Below, piece after piece: positions 1-12,473 of a DNA stretch of 64,000 nt. The stretch is from Hypomesus transpacificus. Taxonomy: Eukaryota > Chordata > Actinopteri > Osmeriformes > Osmeridae. Within the stretch, counting starts at the first letter, position 1. Every line of letters starts with the position of its first letter. Position numbers and translations under genes: made by a program. Below the pieces are notes generated by a model. That model saw only the letters and a list, made by a program, of their open reading frames with translations. It did not search any database and had not been told where the DNA came from. The stretch spans positions 15,887,484 to 15,951,483 of the forward strand of contig NC_061061.1 in assembly GCF_021917145.1 (NCBI RefSeq). Direction: 5' to 3'.

Positions 1-345
1 CTATACAGCATGAATTTGGTGTTGTGGTTTAAAACCATACATGTACTGTACTAATTACTTATCAGTCCTTTGTTTCCTTTTGATCTGACAGTGGTTAGTT
101 ATCTTACTAGTCAGCCTGTATAGGGCAACAGTGTGTTGAGGGCGTGCTTACTCTTGGTTTTAGACTTGACTGTTCTTCAGAAGGAAAACAATCCTAGTTC
201 TCAGTCTTTTGTAAATAAGTGAATGCAACCATGTTTTTATTGTCGGCCTTCAAAAGACAACCATACATGACATTGCATCAGTCATATTTGTTTAAAAGTA
301 ATAAGTAATAGTACAAATAACAGTAAATGATCTCAAACTATTCAG
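1..345 (+). other. zc3h12a: intron of zc3h12a (window edge)
   Basis: Non-coding sequence leading to the first visible zc3h12a exon. The acceptor is taken as TTCAG ending at 345, because the only open frame compatible with the family has a TAA just upstream of it. Earlier exons (N-terminal UBA-like region and first half of the NYN/PIN nuclease) lie left of the window. Confidence 0.7.
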
Positions 346-2048
346 ACCAACACATCCTGACGGAGCTGGAGAGAGAGAAGATAGTGGTCTTCACCCCTTC
401 ACGACGTGTCGGGGGCAAACGGGTGGTCTGCTACGATGACCGCTTCATCATCAAGCTAGCCCACGATACCGATGGCGTAATAGTGTCCAATGACACGTAC
501 CGCGATCTACAGGGGGAGAGGCCAGAGTGGAAGAAATGCATAGAGGAGAAGCTCCTTATGTACTCTTTTGTCAATGACAAGTGAGTGACTTCATGTGATT
601 CCAATGTTTTGTTCAGCATTTGCAGCAGAGCGCCACGGTCTTGAGTCCACCATCCTTTCGTTTATCACGTTGCAAATCTGTAGCTATCACAGTTCCCTAT
701 ATGAAAATATCTGATCCTGTCTTGTTTGGTCCAGGTTCATGCCTCCAGATGACCCCCTAGGCCGTCATGGCCCCAGTCTGGATAATTTCCTTAGGAAGAA
801 CCCACTACCATCAGAGCAGAAGAGACAACTCTGTCCCTATGGTAAGGAATTTCTATTAGTTGTCCATTTGAACGACAGGATATCAACTTATCTCCCAGAA
901 TTCACTACGCCTCTTTCATAGTTCTTTAAAAGATATACTGCCTCATCCTGGTGAATTCCTTCAACCTTCAGAATCCCAAATGGACATCAGTTGATCTATT
1001 TTGGTTGATTCTACTAATATCGGGGGGGAGGGAAATTGTATTTTCTGATAACTATCATTTGTTTTTCTGTGTCTCAGATAAAAAGTGCACTTATGGGATA
1101 AAGTGTAAGTTCTACCACCCTGAACGCACTCAACAGTCTTACCGCTCACTGGCTGACGAGCTGAGGGACAACGCTCGGCTCTCCACGCTGAAAGAGGAGA
1201 GGAACACCAAAGTGTCGCAAAGGTGGCCTCAAACTGATCTAGGACCTCCTGTAAGCTCCTATCAGCACACGTTGGAGCATGACCTGGAGCACAGGCTGGT
1301 CTTAGATAGGCCGAGCCCCCTCCACAATGGCCATGTGAATGAGAATCAGCCTCTGTACTGGGATAGTGGTCGGCAGTTCACCAGAGATTCAGGAGGCTTC
1401 TCTCAGCATGACTGGCCTGTGATGCCTCGTCCCCCCTCCAACAATGACCAGCCCTACGTCAGCATTTCCCACAAGCACCTGGATTCCGGGCTGGGCTCAT
1501 ATGAGAGCCAGTATTCCGATGCCCCCCATGGTCTCAGTAAGCCACTTAGGAGTAGGCAGGACATCGAACAGCCTTGTAGGTGCTGCTCCCACGTGACATC
1601 ATCCGCAGGCCCCCAGAAGCATTGCAGTTACCCAAGCCCGGAGCCCCACTCCCAGCCAAGATACAACACCTACCCGACCCCACAGTTCCCTCCGAGCATC
1701 CACCACTACAGCCTGCCCAGCCACTTCCAGGACAGGGGTCCGCCACAGCAAAAGTACTGGTCTGACCCCTTCCATGCAATACCCCAGACAAGGACTTCCT
1801 GCAGCCTCCCAAGCCCTCCAGCCTGTCATGGCCACTCATGCTCCTACCAGGAGCAGCCCTCATGGGGTTGCCCCATGCCCCAGCCTTCTACTTTTGACCC
1901 AGACAGGGAGGAGCTCCGCAAGAAACTGCAGGCCATCTTCAACCCCCATCATGTGGATATGGTCATGGGGATGTTCCCTCACCTGAGGGACCCCCAGAAG
2001 TTGGCTGCAGAGATCCTTAACTTCAGGTCTCAGAGAGGAGCCTTCTGA
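346..2048 (+). CDS. zc3h12a: Endoribonuclease ZC3H12A (Regnase-1/MCPIP1), 3' three exons
   Basis: Exons 346-580, 735-841 and 1078-2048 (TGA), with phases matching at both junctions; 436 residues are visible. The first two exons carry the C-terminal half of the NYN/PIN nuclease, with acidic residues in CYDDRF and SNDTYRD that match the metal-binding site of the family. The third starts with the CCCH zinc finger (C-x5-C-x5-C-x3-H, within [17 protein letters not shown]). A Pro/Ser-rich linker follows, then a conserved C-terminal helix region ending QRGAF. A DSGLGS motif with a downstream ESQ matches the IKK/beta-TrCP phosphodegron of human ZC3H12A (DSGIGS), which favours paralogue A over B, C or D. 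The family cleaves stem-loops in inflammatory mRNA 3' UTRs in the cytoplasm. The first catalytic Asp and the N-terminus are outside the window. Family membership is near certain; the paralogue call is strong but rests on motif and synteny. Confidence 0.93.
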
Positions 2049-2924
2049 TGTTCCCATGACTTTCCTGGATGTATTTTAATTGGTTAACCCTAAGCCATTG
2101 CTGCGTAGTTTAGCAATGTTTCACTGGGAACCGCACAGCTTACTCTGTTTTCCTGGAGTGAAGGCAAACAAAGGTTGGTTGTTAAGTGCCTTCTCTAGAA
2201 ATTAGTTGGTTGAATGATTTTTTTGTACCTTTATGTATTGTCTGGTTTCATGTTTTGTGAAAATGAGATGTTGACTTGTTCTAAGTTAAAAACAATTGTA
2301 TGACATTTGAGTCAAAAGTGATCTCTACAACCACATGTACTTTAGCCTTTACCTAGAAACTGTAAACTTAGACTGTTGATACATATTGTATCTCTTGGGA
2401 ATTCTTGCACATTGATATAGTGTCCACGCTTCAGTTCTCATGCAATAAGGAACAACGTCTCCATCCAAATGGACACATTTTCCTACGAGTTTTGTTACAT
2501 TGTGGATGTGTTAATGATAGGGGTATATAGACAGTGTTTCATACAGTAGGCACATCAGTATGTTGTGTAAAAGATCTGAACTGTCAGTAATCTGTCGGCC
2601 TCCAGCCACTATAAGTTAATTAACAGCAACCAGTACACAGTATCAGCCTAGCCTTGCTAGCCACAACCTATCCAAAGGAGCTCTTCTTTGTCAAATTTGT
2701 AAACACACTACTTTTGTTTTAATTGAGTGCGGTCTGTGCAACTGATCCTTCTTCTGGTTAAAGTTAGATGTATTTCACTGTTGTGTAGTAGAAAAAACTT
2801 TAGTCAAAGGTACTGTAAAATGCACCGGTGTAACACTGTGTGTACTTAGTTATTACGGGCATAGGATTTTATTTATCCAAATATGCATAAACTATATTTG
2901 GAGAGCCAGAGAGAGGAGTCTCTC

Positions 2925-2929
2925 TGAAA

Positions 2930-2964
<35 letters not shown>

Positions 2965-2986
2965 CAGAGAAAGAGAGAGAGAGACC
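2925..2986 (+). repeat. (GA)n microsatellite
   Basis: Nearly pure GA dinucleotide run with a few AA and CA interruptions, inside the presumed zc3h12a 3' UTR. In a transcript it would form a purine-only tract. Confidence 0.95.
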
Positions 2987-3594
2987 AACCAGGACTGGAA
3001 CACACACCCAAGGAGACTGACAGTAAACAGAAGGGGCAGGGAACACCAGGAACTCAAGCTAAACAGGGGCACAGTGCCGTTGTTGTGACATGGAGTTAAA
3101 TTCCAGTCTGTTTCAGGTGTTCTAGATAAAGGGTGATTGTAGGTATCACCTCTAGATCTCATGGGAATCCTTGTGACCCTATACTTTAGAAATACAATAA
3201 GACTACTCTCTACCTCCAACACCTTGTCTCCTCCTCCAGCAACACGAAACAGAACGGTCTGTTCCTTTGTGTACATTCTTAGAAGACACCAATGAATGTC
3301 GTCTGACTAAAACGACAGGATCAGCACTGAAAGAGCTTGAGAATACCAGACTGAATAAGATACACGTAAGGCCATGAGAAAACTATGTAGTTAGTCTTCT
3401 CCTTGCCTGGCATTCACAGACAAACAAACAGAGCTGGGACAGGCATGAGATTCCAAGGATTCCGGATAGCCATTCATGTCTGGAGGAGGGGATCCCTTTA
3501 TGTTTTTTTCATGTCTTCTTTGAGGGGTTTAGGTGATGTTCCATGGACATATGGGAAGTCATATGTGAACACTGCTTGTAAAAAGGGCTGTACA

Positions 3595-3600
3595 AATAAA
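3595..3600 (+). terminator. zc3h12a: polyadenylation signal AATAAA
   Basis: Canonical AATAAA followed by a T-rich stretch. It is the first good signal downstream of the zc3h12a stop codon. Confidence 0.5.
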
Positions 3601-3620
3601 ATATTATTTGATTTCATTTG

Positions 3621-5212
3621 ACTATCCCTACTCTGTTTAAAGAATCTAAAATATACTTATCATAACTCTGAAGTAATCTCACACTTTGGCATGTTCATTC
3701 CAGTAAGAACATAAATAGGTTATCAGAATGTGTCCGTTGACACTGACTGTGGCTTTGACGGACTAGTTAGTTGTGCCCAGTCTTACCATCCATTCTACCA
3801 ATTAAAAGTCACCTGTTAACCAAATACAGCAACTTAATCAACATTATCAATGTTCATTGACGGAAGGGAAACTAGTTTATTGTCACTGTTCTGTCATGCT
3901 ATGATTCTTATCAAAATGTTGACATCCTTTAGATCAGGTTATTTGTCAAGCAAAACCGCAACTTTGTTTTGACGCAACTGTCAGACTTTGTCAATGTCGT
4001 CACAGATCCTATCTTGACATGACCTTTACAGAGTAGTAAAAAGAACAGGTTTAAGCAACATTTGTGCATTTGTACTTACATTTGGTTGTAGTGTTTTGCT
4101 TTCAGAGGATTAAAATACCTTGTCACTTTAAATGTTATTTCAGTCTCTAGTTACACATACTGGTAATTTACTCATGCTTCAATCAGTCAAAGGTAAAGTG
4201 TGATCATTTGTCACAATTTTTAAATATAGGTGAATTTGTGAATACTTGCACTTTCATCCTACACATCCGCATCTATAGTATCTTCAATATCTGGTTACTG
4301 GAACAATGTTGCATCATTTCAATAGCAGTTTAATAACATCTTAAAAAATGATATGAACAGTCTTGTGATATGTTTCATGCCTACACTGTGCTGATCAACA
4401 TATTTACTATATTTATATGTGTTACATATAGGCTACACCCGGTAGTTGTTGTAAAACTTACAATTGACATTCTGTCCACATTTCATTATAGAATCTCTTT
4501 AAACTGCTCATTAAAAAGGAAAGTTGACGGTAAGCTCTTGCTTCAGAACTTTGTTGTTGGATGTAAAGTTTCAGCTGGATGTCGACAACCGCTACATCGA
4601 GATGTGCAGCTCAAGTAGAGAATGTCTGTGATGTCATCACTCCCAGACCATGAGCAGTTTGTTGAATGGTACGAAGGTCCCTTGTCCAGGCTTGCTGCAA
4701 TAAACAGTCACCACAGTAAATCATGAGTGAGTGATCTGTCCACCATCGCAGTACGGAGGAGAACATGGTGGTATTACTTAAGTTCAGCGGAATGGGTATT
4801 GCAGACATGAATGTCGGGAATGCACTTTACTTGGGAATTAAGTTTTCATGTTGTTGCCTCAGGCAAACATTGCTTCCTGATGTGTCTTCACATCTCAAAT
4901 GCTACAATTCAAGCTCTTCAAGTTGGACTTACGTTCGGGCATAGATTTGCATGTTAAATTCTGCAGCATAAATTCTGATAGGTGTTGTGCTTTGTTCTCA
5001 ACTGTGTATCAATGTCACGCATAGGATGGTTTTTCAGTAAATATACAAATATGTATACCATTTTATATATATATAAACTTAAGGAGCCAGAATTTGAAGG
5101 GCCGCTCTGTCGGTACAACTACAATTTGTGTTGCCAGAGTCAAAACGATCAACACAAGTGTGAGATGTCTAAAGGTGCTAGGAAGAAAAAAAACAACTTC
5201 AAAAGGGTGTTT
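3621..5212. other. intergenic, no gene recognised
   Basis: AT-rich sequence between the zc3h12a tail and the minus-strand CAP-Gly gene. Only short chance ORFs are present, without splice context or recognisable domains. The right-hand part should hold the 3' UTR of the CAP-Gly gene. Confidence 0.6.
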
Positions 5213-5324
5213 TCAGAGACAGCATAGTACATAGAATACCACACTAACGACTTTCCGCTGACAGGTATGTGACCTGACCTCCAAGGACAGGCGGCCTTTT
5301 AAGAGAGGCTGGTATGCACCCCTC
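5213..5324 (-). CDS. candidate terminal exon of the CAP-Gly gene
   Basis: Read on the minus strand, an AG acceptor at about 5325 is followed by an open frame beginning RGAYQPLL and ending at TGA 5213-5215. Its phase completes the split TG codon left by the exon ending at 5605. G-x-Y-x-P resembles the end of a CAP-Gly domain, but the usual Cys after YFD becomes Trp. The acceptor tract is poor and two AG choices exist, so this is only a candidate. Confidence 0.3.
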
Positions 5325-5604
5325 CTTTGTAGTGCATTTTGATGTATCTGATGGCTGACTATCAGTTATGGTAAACTATGGTTTCCTAGATTCCTAAACA
5401 GTATCCTTTCCAGGGAAGGCATTTTGAAGTTTTTAGTACTCACTAGCATCAGAGGAACCTAATCACTGTGAGATACCATATATCCTCTATCCACATATAT
5501 CCCACAGAGAGTTAACAAGATGACAATGCTAGAGATATTGTGTTCATAAAGGCATCTAATCAAGGCTTCATGCAATAGGTAGTAATGTACGACGTAGTAG
5601 TTAC

Positions 5605-7313
5605 CAATCAAAGTAGCTGTGTCCAGCATGAGTGCCGTCCAGCAGGCCGTGCTCGGATGTCTCCAGCTCGACACCCAGGTGGAAGTCTGGCTCCCCCTGC
5701 AGGTTGCCCAGGTAACGGATAGTCCCGGTACTGATTCTGCCAGAAGCCAGCAGGATGCGGACCCGTTGACCCAACTGCAAGTCCAGAGGTGAGTGAGGAA
5801 CAAAGACCCGATGTGGACCCATAGAGCTCCTCCAGGAGCCAACACTGGAGGGAAAAGAGAATTTCTCCTTTGACGAATTTCTCCTCGGTCGGATGGATGG
5901 TGATTAGTGAGATAGTGCGCAGTCCAGTTAGTGTCACCATCTTACTGTTTCTCACTAAAGCTTAGAGAGCAATGTTGTATGCATTTACATGGTGACTATA
6001 CATGTCAAAATGACCAAAACTCTTTTTCTTAACGATCAACCTTTTCAGTGATAGTATGTGGACAGGGAGGAAACACTTCCCGGTTTAACATCAAACTTCG
6101 TCTCCTGAGTGGATATCATCTCAGCAGGAATAACATTTTGAATGAGCCGTAGTAGGAAAGTTAAAGAGATTTAGCTCCACCTAGTGGCTGAAGAAAGACC
6201 AGAAGTGCGCCAAGAGCCAAAAGCTGATAAGGAAAGTTGGCTGCCTGACGAGCTGCTTTGTCCCGTGTCTCCTCTTGATGACCTCACATCTGACCCTTCA
6301 TGCTGGTAGGAGTGCCTTATGCTACCTGTTATTGTAAAAGAGAATCTCAGTCCTTTTGATAAAGATGTATTGTTTGTCATTTACAGATTACACGATTGCC
6401 AATGAGATGAAAATGAATTGAAGGTGCCAGGGCTTACTTGCGGTGTCGTGGTCCTTTTCATTCGAGCCATTTTCCTCAAATCCGTCTTGGTCATCCAATC
6501 CACCCTCCCTGACGAAGACCCCAGTCCTAGCTAGAGTCTCTGAGATCAGCTGGTCAACAGAGCAGTACTTGTCATCATTTTTCATACACACAAAAAGACA
6601 AACGTTTACATTACATTTAGCAGACACTCTTATCTAGAGCGACATACAGTAAGTACAGGGACATTCCCCCAAGGCAAGTAGGGTGAAGTGCCTTGCCCAA
6701 GGACACAACGTCATTTGGCACAGCCGGGAATCAAACTGGCAACCTTCAAATTACTAGCCCGATTCCCTAACCGCTCAGCCACCTGACTCCCCAAACACAA
6801 ACACATGCTGAGACACATGGTCACACATAGACACACATAGACACACTGACAATGAACACACACCGGCACAAACAGACAACCAACAAGCACACCTGCTTAT
6901 GTAGTTCCTGTTGTTTCTTCTGCAGCTCTGAGAACTTCCTTTCCCACAATGCCCTCTCACTGGCAAGCTGAACCTTCAGGGCTTGGATGTCCTTCTCTGC
7001 TTTGGACAGTCTTTTGAGTATGGCACTTCTGGGCTCATGGCCTCCAGGTACCTCTGTCTTCTCACACCCTGAAAACAATTCTCTTCGTTGGCTACTCTGA
7101 TATGAACATCGTACACGGCGTTGTACGGACTTTTGAGAAGTTCTGAGAGAATTTTTTTCGAAAAAAAAGTTTCATTCTGTTTTCCGTGTGATTTCTCTAC
7201 CCATCTGTGATTCAAACAGATACATGATTGAGTGCGGTCACCTGTGGTGGATTGTGCTGCTTACCTTTGAAGGGTCCCTTTGCCGGGCATTTGATTGCAT
7301 AGTAAGGGCTCAC
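5605..7313 (-). CDS. coiled-coil/CAP-Gly domain protein, 3' part (unnamed)
   Basis: Five exons on the minus strand join in phase: 7313-7265, 7068-6893, 6567-6438, 6325-6181 and 5844-5605, 246 codons in all. In order they encode a short segment (VSPYYAIKCPAKGPFKG), a charged coiled-coil (repeating L/A with K/E, e.g. LKRLSKAEKDIQALK), an acidic segment, a Ser-rich segment, then a CAP-Gly-like domain with GxxxTGTIRYLG, LGVELE, DGTHAG and HSYFD. CAP-Gly domains bind EEY/F tails of tubulin or plus-end proteins. Here the usual GKNDG loop reads GLLDG, so binding may differ. The exon at 7265-7313 is short and less certain. Further 5' exons were not found. I do not recognise an orthologue. The gene sits tail-to-tail with zc3h12a. 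Confidence 0.6.
6607..6793 (-). mobile_element. tRNA-derived SINE, copy 1
   Basis: On the minus strand it begins GGGGAGTCAGGTGGCTGAGC, a tRNA-like A-box head. A degenerate B-box (GTTTGATTCCCGG) follows, then the CCTTGGGCAAGGCACTTCACC body and a tail with GTCTGCTAAATG. It lies in the intron between the exons 6893-7068 and 6438-6567 of the CAP-Gly gene, in the same orientation. Other copies are at 35.2, 41.3 and 49.3 kb. Confidence 0.85.
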
Positions 7314-10300
7314 CTGCAACACAGATCGATTTTCTGTCTATCGATCGTGCAACTGAGCTGTTTGATTGCACCACAGGTTTTAAGCTAATGCCAAGTCAGT
7401 TGTGTTAGCCAAAGGCAAGGTAATTCAGTGGTCAGAGAGGGCAAAGGAACTCACCCAAAGGAACCTGCAGGTATACAAGACACCCTTGAATGTCCATGCA
7501 AATGCAGACCACAGGATGTACATCACCATATTGCGTCAAGCTCAGCTCACATGATGGACAGTACACTGTGGATGAGTGTAAAGCTCCATTGTGGTATAAT
7601 ACCAATGGTGTGATAGTAACAAACAGTAAAAATCACTATCAGAAAAGTACTTGCCAATTCCCTGGTAGCAGGTGTGAGAAGTGCAGTCAAAAGAGGGAAA
7701 TTCATCAACAGAAATTAAAACAGTTCTGCCCTGTTCAGATCAATATGCTACTATCCATGGTGAATGCTAGCAGTGCCTATGGTACTTAGTTACCTGTTGC
7801 TATGAACCGTGAGAGCTGTGTTGCTGACGACTGCTCAGCAAGTAAATCTTATCTAATCTTCTTAGTCATGCAGCCAGTCGGTCGAAGCAGGCTAAGTTGA
7901 CCTATCGAGTCTTCTCGTCTCAGCACAGTGAGGGTGGCTGAAATGTCACTTTCACACTACCCACTGTTGATGTCAGATGTAAGGTATTTTTCTTTCCCTA
8001 AATACGTATTAATGTTTCCAAAGAATTCTCCCAGGAAATAAATAAAAAACAGTTCAGACTCATGTCATTGAAACCAATGGCACTATACTCTCATACGCTA
8101 TATAGTTATTCATTGTATTTGGGATATTGGATATTGTGTAAATAAATACTTCTAACCCTATAATTTGTTCGTCCTCTCTCGAATATTGTGTTTAACATGT
8201 TATGTATTTAAGGATTGTTTATGCATTTATGCACTCTTTCAGTTATCAATGCAAGAATTTTATTTGACAAACAACATTATAGTAACACAATAATATAGTG
8301 AATTTACTGTCATCCTTATACTAATAACATATGTATGTATGTATTTTTTTTCTTCGTCAAAAGCCATTATTGTTCAGTGACACAGTAGCCTCCACAGGAA
8401 CATGCAAATAAAGTTATAATTATAGTTATCGTCATCTGTTTTGCATGTGTTTCTTCCTAACCAAAGATCAAGTTTATGTTTTTACAATCAGGTGTTTTGT
8501 GAACATGTTTCCTTGTTAGTGTCATCCACGTCAGTACCATTATGAATGGATGGTTACATCATGCACATTTAAAGAACAGCAGTGACAGAAGTTTGGGAGC
8601 TTCTGTTGTGTATTCCTAATAGTAGTCCTTTTAGAATTCCACGTTTAACAAGTTTCATGAGTAGTCTGATTTATAACACTTTTATTTACCATGGATCCAT
8701 ATTGACATGTGGATTTGTCTTAACTGTAAAGATGTATTTATTTACTTGTATGCTTTTGTTCAAACATATTTACTCGTCTAACAATCAGGACATGAAAGCA
8801 GTCTCTCTCCCATTTACTTTTAATTCAGAAATGTATTTGCTTTCAAAGTAAAGCACAGTACTCGAGCGACATTTGAGTCAGCAGGCCACGTCTATGAGAT
8901 TGATTGTGGCATGTCAATGGACAAGTCACTTAGCTCTCACAACCTTATCCACAACTAAGTAAAACACTACTGGGATGTACATGTACTGCGTTTAAGCTCA
9001 GCCACAGAGGAAATTCAGTCTATTTGTCTTTTCTTTTGTCTTTTCTTTTGTCTTTTCTTTTGTCTTTTCTTGGCACAGGTTTGGGGGCGAGGTCACACAT
9101 TCAGCTGTGCTGAACAAGATGAACTAACAACTACGTGAAAGGATAAACCTTTGTTTTTCTAAGGCTTTTCAATTATGTGTTCTTGTTTATATAGAGTGAG
9201 GGTAGATATGCTAGAGATGTTAAATTGCCTACCCCCCTCCCCCCCTCCCCTCCTGCCCTCCCCCTAATCCCGCCAACCAGTCATGATGAAAACTAGCCAA
9301 GGACAGAGGCTTAAGGATTTTGTTATTGACATTTATTCAATCCAGTCCCTCATTTGTTTGTGGTTTTGTTACCTGAAACCCTTCCATTAAAGCTCTTTGT
9401 CCAGTTTTGACAGTATTTTGCATGATGGTTCCATAATGTTTAGGAAAATTAGAAGAGACTGGCAAACATGTATTTGAGTTGCTCTGCTACTGTAAATCAA
9501 ATGCAAAGCATGTTGATGTCTCTGACAGGTTATTTTCGTGATTTGAAAAGAGGCAGAAAAAAGGAGCATTTGTCTGCAAACCTTTCACAGCTTTTACACT
9601 TAAAACAAGAAAATGGTTTCGTTTAAATTCCATAATTACTGGCAAATATAAAAAGATAAGTGTGTTTCCAAACATGAAATACACATGCATTGGCAAAGAG
9701 AATGACATGAGACTTGAGTAACATATCAAGGCAGAACCATATTAAACCATTCCGGAATTTCACTTCCCTTGGAGAAAAGAAATACTGCTGTGCAGTTTTA
9801 AAAAGGAAGGATTTTTGTCACCTGAGTAGCCAACCTGACTCTTGCGTGGTCCTCAGGTATGTTCTCAGAGCCACAAAGAGGTAATTGTAGTCCCTCTTTA
9901 TGGCAGACAGAGAGGGGGTTTTGATTTCACATTGTGCTGAACTGAAACCAAGAGGTTCCCCACAAACACCCTGAAAGGCAGGGAAGTCTTTGTAACCCTG
10001 GCCCACCCCAACAAGCCTACAACGGCTTAGCTAAAACTTGTGCAAAAGTTCTACTCTTTCACAAAGAAGTCTATAACTGGTACTTCTACTGTATTCAGAA
10101 GTTTGTTAGGGAGAGGCCCTGATACCTTCATGGGCAGGTAAGGTGAGATTCTTGTTCTGCCTTGGAACAGTACAATGTGTCACGCTTGATGGAATCAGCT
10201 ATTTCTTTTTTAGAAAATGGGGCTTATAGACTAACTTCACAAATAGTTTGGTTTCTGCAGATCTTCATAATCTACATTGGTTTGTCTGTATACCAATCCG

Positions 10301-12473
10301 TCTACACAAAAATCATGTTGTCATGTTTCATCTGTTCAGTCCAACAGAATAGTTTTGATCAATGTCTCCATTTCATCTGTGAAATATAGGGCCTGAGGGT
10401 GAGTCTAATTTGTTGTCCAGGGCCTTGTATGGAATAGTCCCACCCAGAAACGCCAGTCCCCTCCTCTCCAATGGGTGATGCAGGTGATAGTTTCCACTTA
10501 TTAGGTTACCACTTAAGTGCTGTCACCAGGAAGAAAAAGCTGGTAGTGGCACAGAGAGTGGGAGAGAAAGAGACGAAAGAGAGAGGAACACTATTTCATC
10601 CACAGCTGACACAGAAGGGTTTCACAAACAGTCTCTCGGGGAGAAGGACACGGGTAAGCGGACGATTTTGATTGAAAATATTCTGAAATTATGGAAGAAG
10701 TTGCTGTGTTTTATGTTTTTCCAATTCTCTGAGAGCGAATCTTTGGATGATGCACCTGAACAAGATCAGTTGCCATGGTTGCGATGCCGACAGATTTGTT
10801 GCATAAGTTATAAAATCTTTTTGTCGGTATCAGCAAGGTTATTATGGAAATAAATATGTAGGGAATACAATGATCATTCATGTTTTGTGAAGGGATTATA
10901 TTTTTGTTAACTTACTATAATTACGTGTGGATAGTTTGGCACACACTGTAGATTTTAAAGAATATCCCTCTAATAGAATAGAAAATATTAATTGATTTCT
11001 GATCCTAAAGTGCTGTAATGGGATATTGTAAAACCCTTTATAAACTCCTTTACTCCTTTCCTTTATGACTTGCAACTGTTTTACCATACAATAGGAGTTG
11101 TGCATTTTACCACATGATGCATTGTAGAGAAAATTACAGAAATTGCAGGCCCTAGTTTACAGTTTGGGATTTTTCATGAATTCAAATTGCCGTAAAATAT
11201 TGTATTCAGTAAAGAATCAAAAATAAATGATGAGAGATTTTTCAGTTTTGTTTTCAGAATTTGTGTTTTATCATTTCACTAAATAATTGATGGATGAAAC
11301 CATGGGTTTTATAGGTACAAAAACCCAGAAGGTCACTTTCAGAATAGTTAACTTAAGGAAACAAGCCTGCAACTCAGGTGTAAATCTAGCTGACTGTTAA
11401 TCTTGTAATTGTTTAGTTAAGGTTTTACAGTACATATTGTATGACATCATGTAAACAAACTGGAAATTAATTGTAAATTAACTTAAAGCTTATGGTCTTG
11501 CATGATAAGGTCTAGAGGCTGGAGTGAGTTACTTTATGGGGAAGTGGAACATGAGGCATACGGGTCTAAGAGAGTGACATGACTGTCGAGACACGTGAAG
11601 GTTTCCTTTTATTTTTAATAGTCCTCGACTAGCTCGATGAAGCGCCGGTGTTGTCACATGAGTTTCCAGGGTGGTGAGCGCGGAGGAGGGCTCCCGGGGA
11701 CCGGGGAAAAACAAGACGTGCTAAGAGTTACTTCCCCTGGGATCTGTCGAGGAACAAACACATTTTAATTGTGTTCACGGCCCAACCGCCACAAACAGAC
11801 CCTCAATGAAATAATAGTCTATGATTTTACGCATGGTTGGCTTAGGAGTGGATGATCTCACGAGGTTAAACCATAAGTCCCAAAGTTAATTGGACTATGA
11901 AAACACAATCTCAAGATAATTCCCTTTTTTTCCGAAAGTATTTTCTTAAAGTTGAAATGTCGTACAAACTGTTACTTGATTCTTTTGTTCAAGTCTCGGT
12001 TGCATCTTAATTTTATCTGCCCACGACTTCCAACTTGGCCGGCTGGCCAGTCCAATCATTACCATCTCGGTTTCATCATGACAATTAGAGAATTGTTTGG
12101 GGAGGATCTCCTAGATGACATGGCTCCCATAGATCAAACAAGAGACCCAGGTGGGAGTAGATGAATGGGCATACTTCTTTCCAACCGTATTAACAAGTGT
12201 AAACAGTCTGATTGGTCCCAGAATCCTACATGGTTCTTATGTCAACAGTAAAACAATATAGACTTCTGAAATTCATTACCTGGCCTAATGTTTTATTTCT
12301 TGTTCTGCAACAGATAGCAACTTTGAGACAATAATATTTACACGGTCATACAGGCTATTGTGCTCGACGTACCTGTATTATGTTTGGAGTGGGAGTCAAC
12401 GTTATTGATCATGTCTATATCAACAACATTTTGCCTTTGTTTGAACAGACTCCCACTTCATCTATTCAACACA
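7314..12473. other. large non-coding interval
   Basis: About 5.2 kb between the CAP-Gly gene and the mucin-like gene. It is AT-rich with scattered chance ORFs on both strands, none with domain content or paired splice sites I trust. It may hold undetected 5' exons of the minus-strand CAP-Gly gene. It includes a 12-bp pyrimidine minisatellite at 9026-9072 and a C-rich run near 9232-9265. Confidence 0.5.
9026..9072 (+). repeat. 12-bp pyrimidine minisatellite (about 4 copies)
   Basis: The unit TGTCTTTTCTTT repeats head to tail four times with almost no divergence. One strand is all pyrimidine apart from a single G per unit. Confidence 0.9.

Larger units (their letters stand above)
2049..3620 (+). 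other. zc3h12a: 3' UTR of zc3h12a
   Basis: No coding exon is visible. The first clear AATAAA on this strand is at 3595, which gives a UTR of about 1.57 kb. It contains a GA-repeat block. The exact cleavage site is inferred. Confidence 0.55.
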
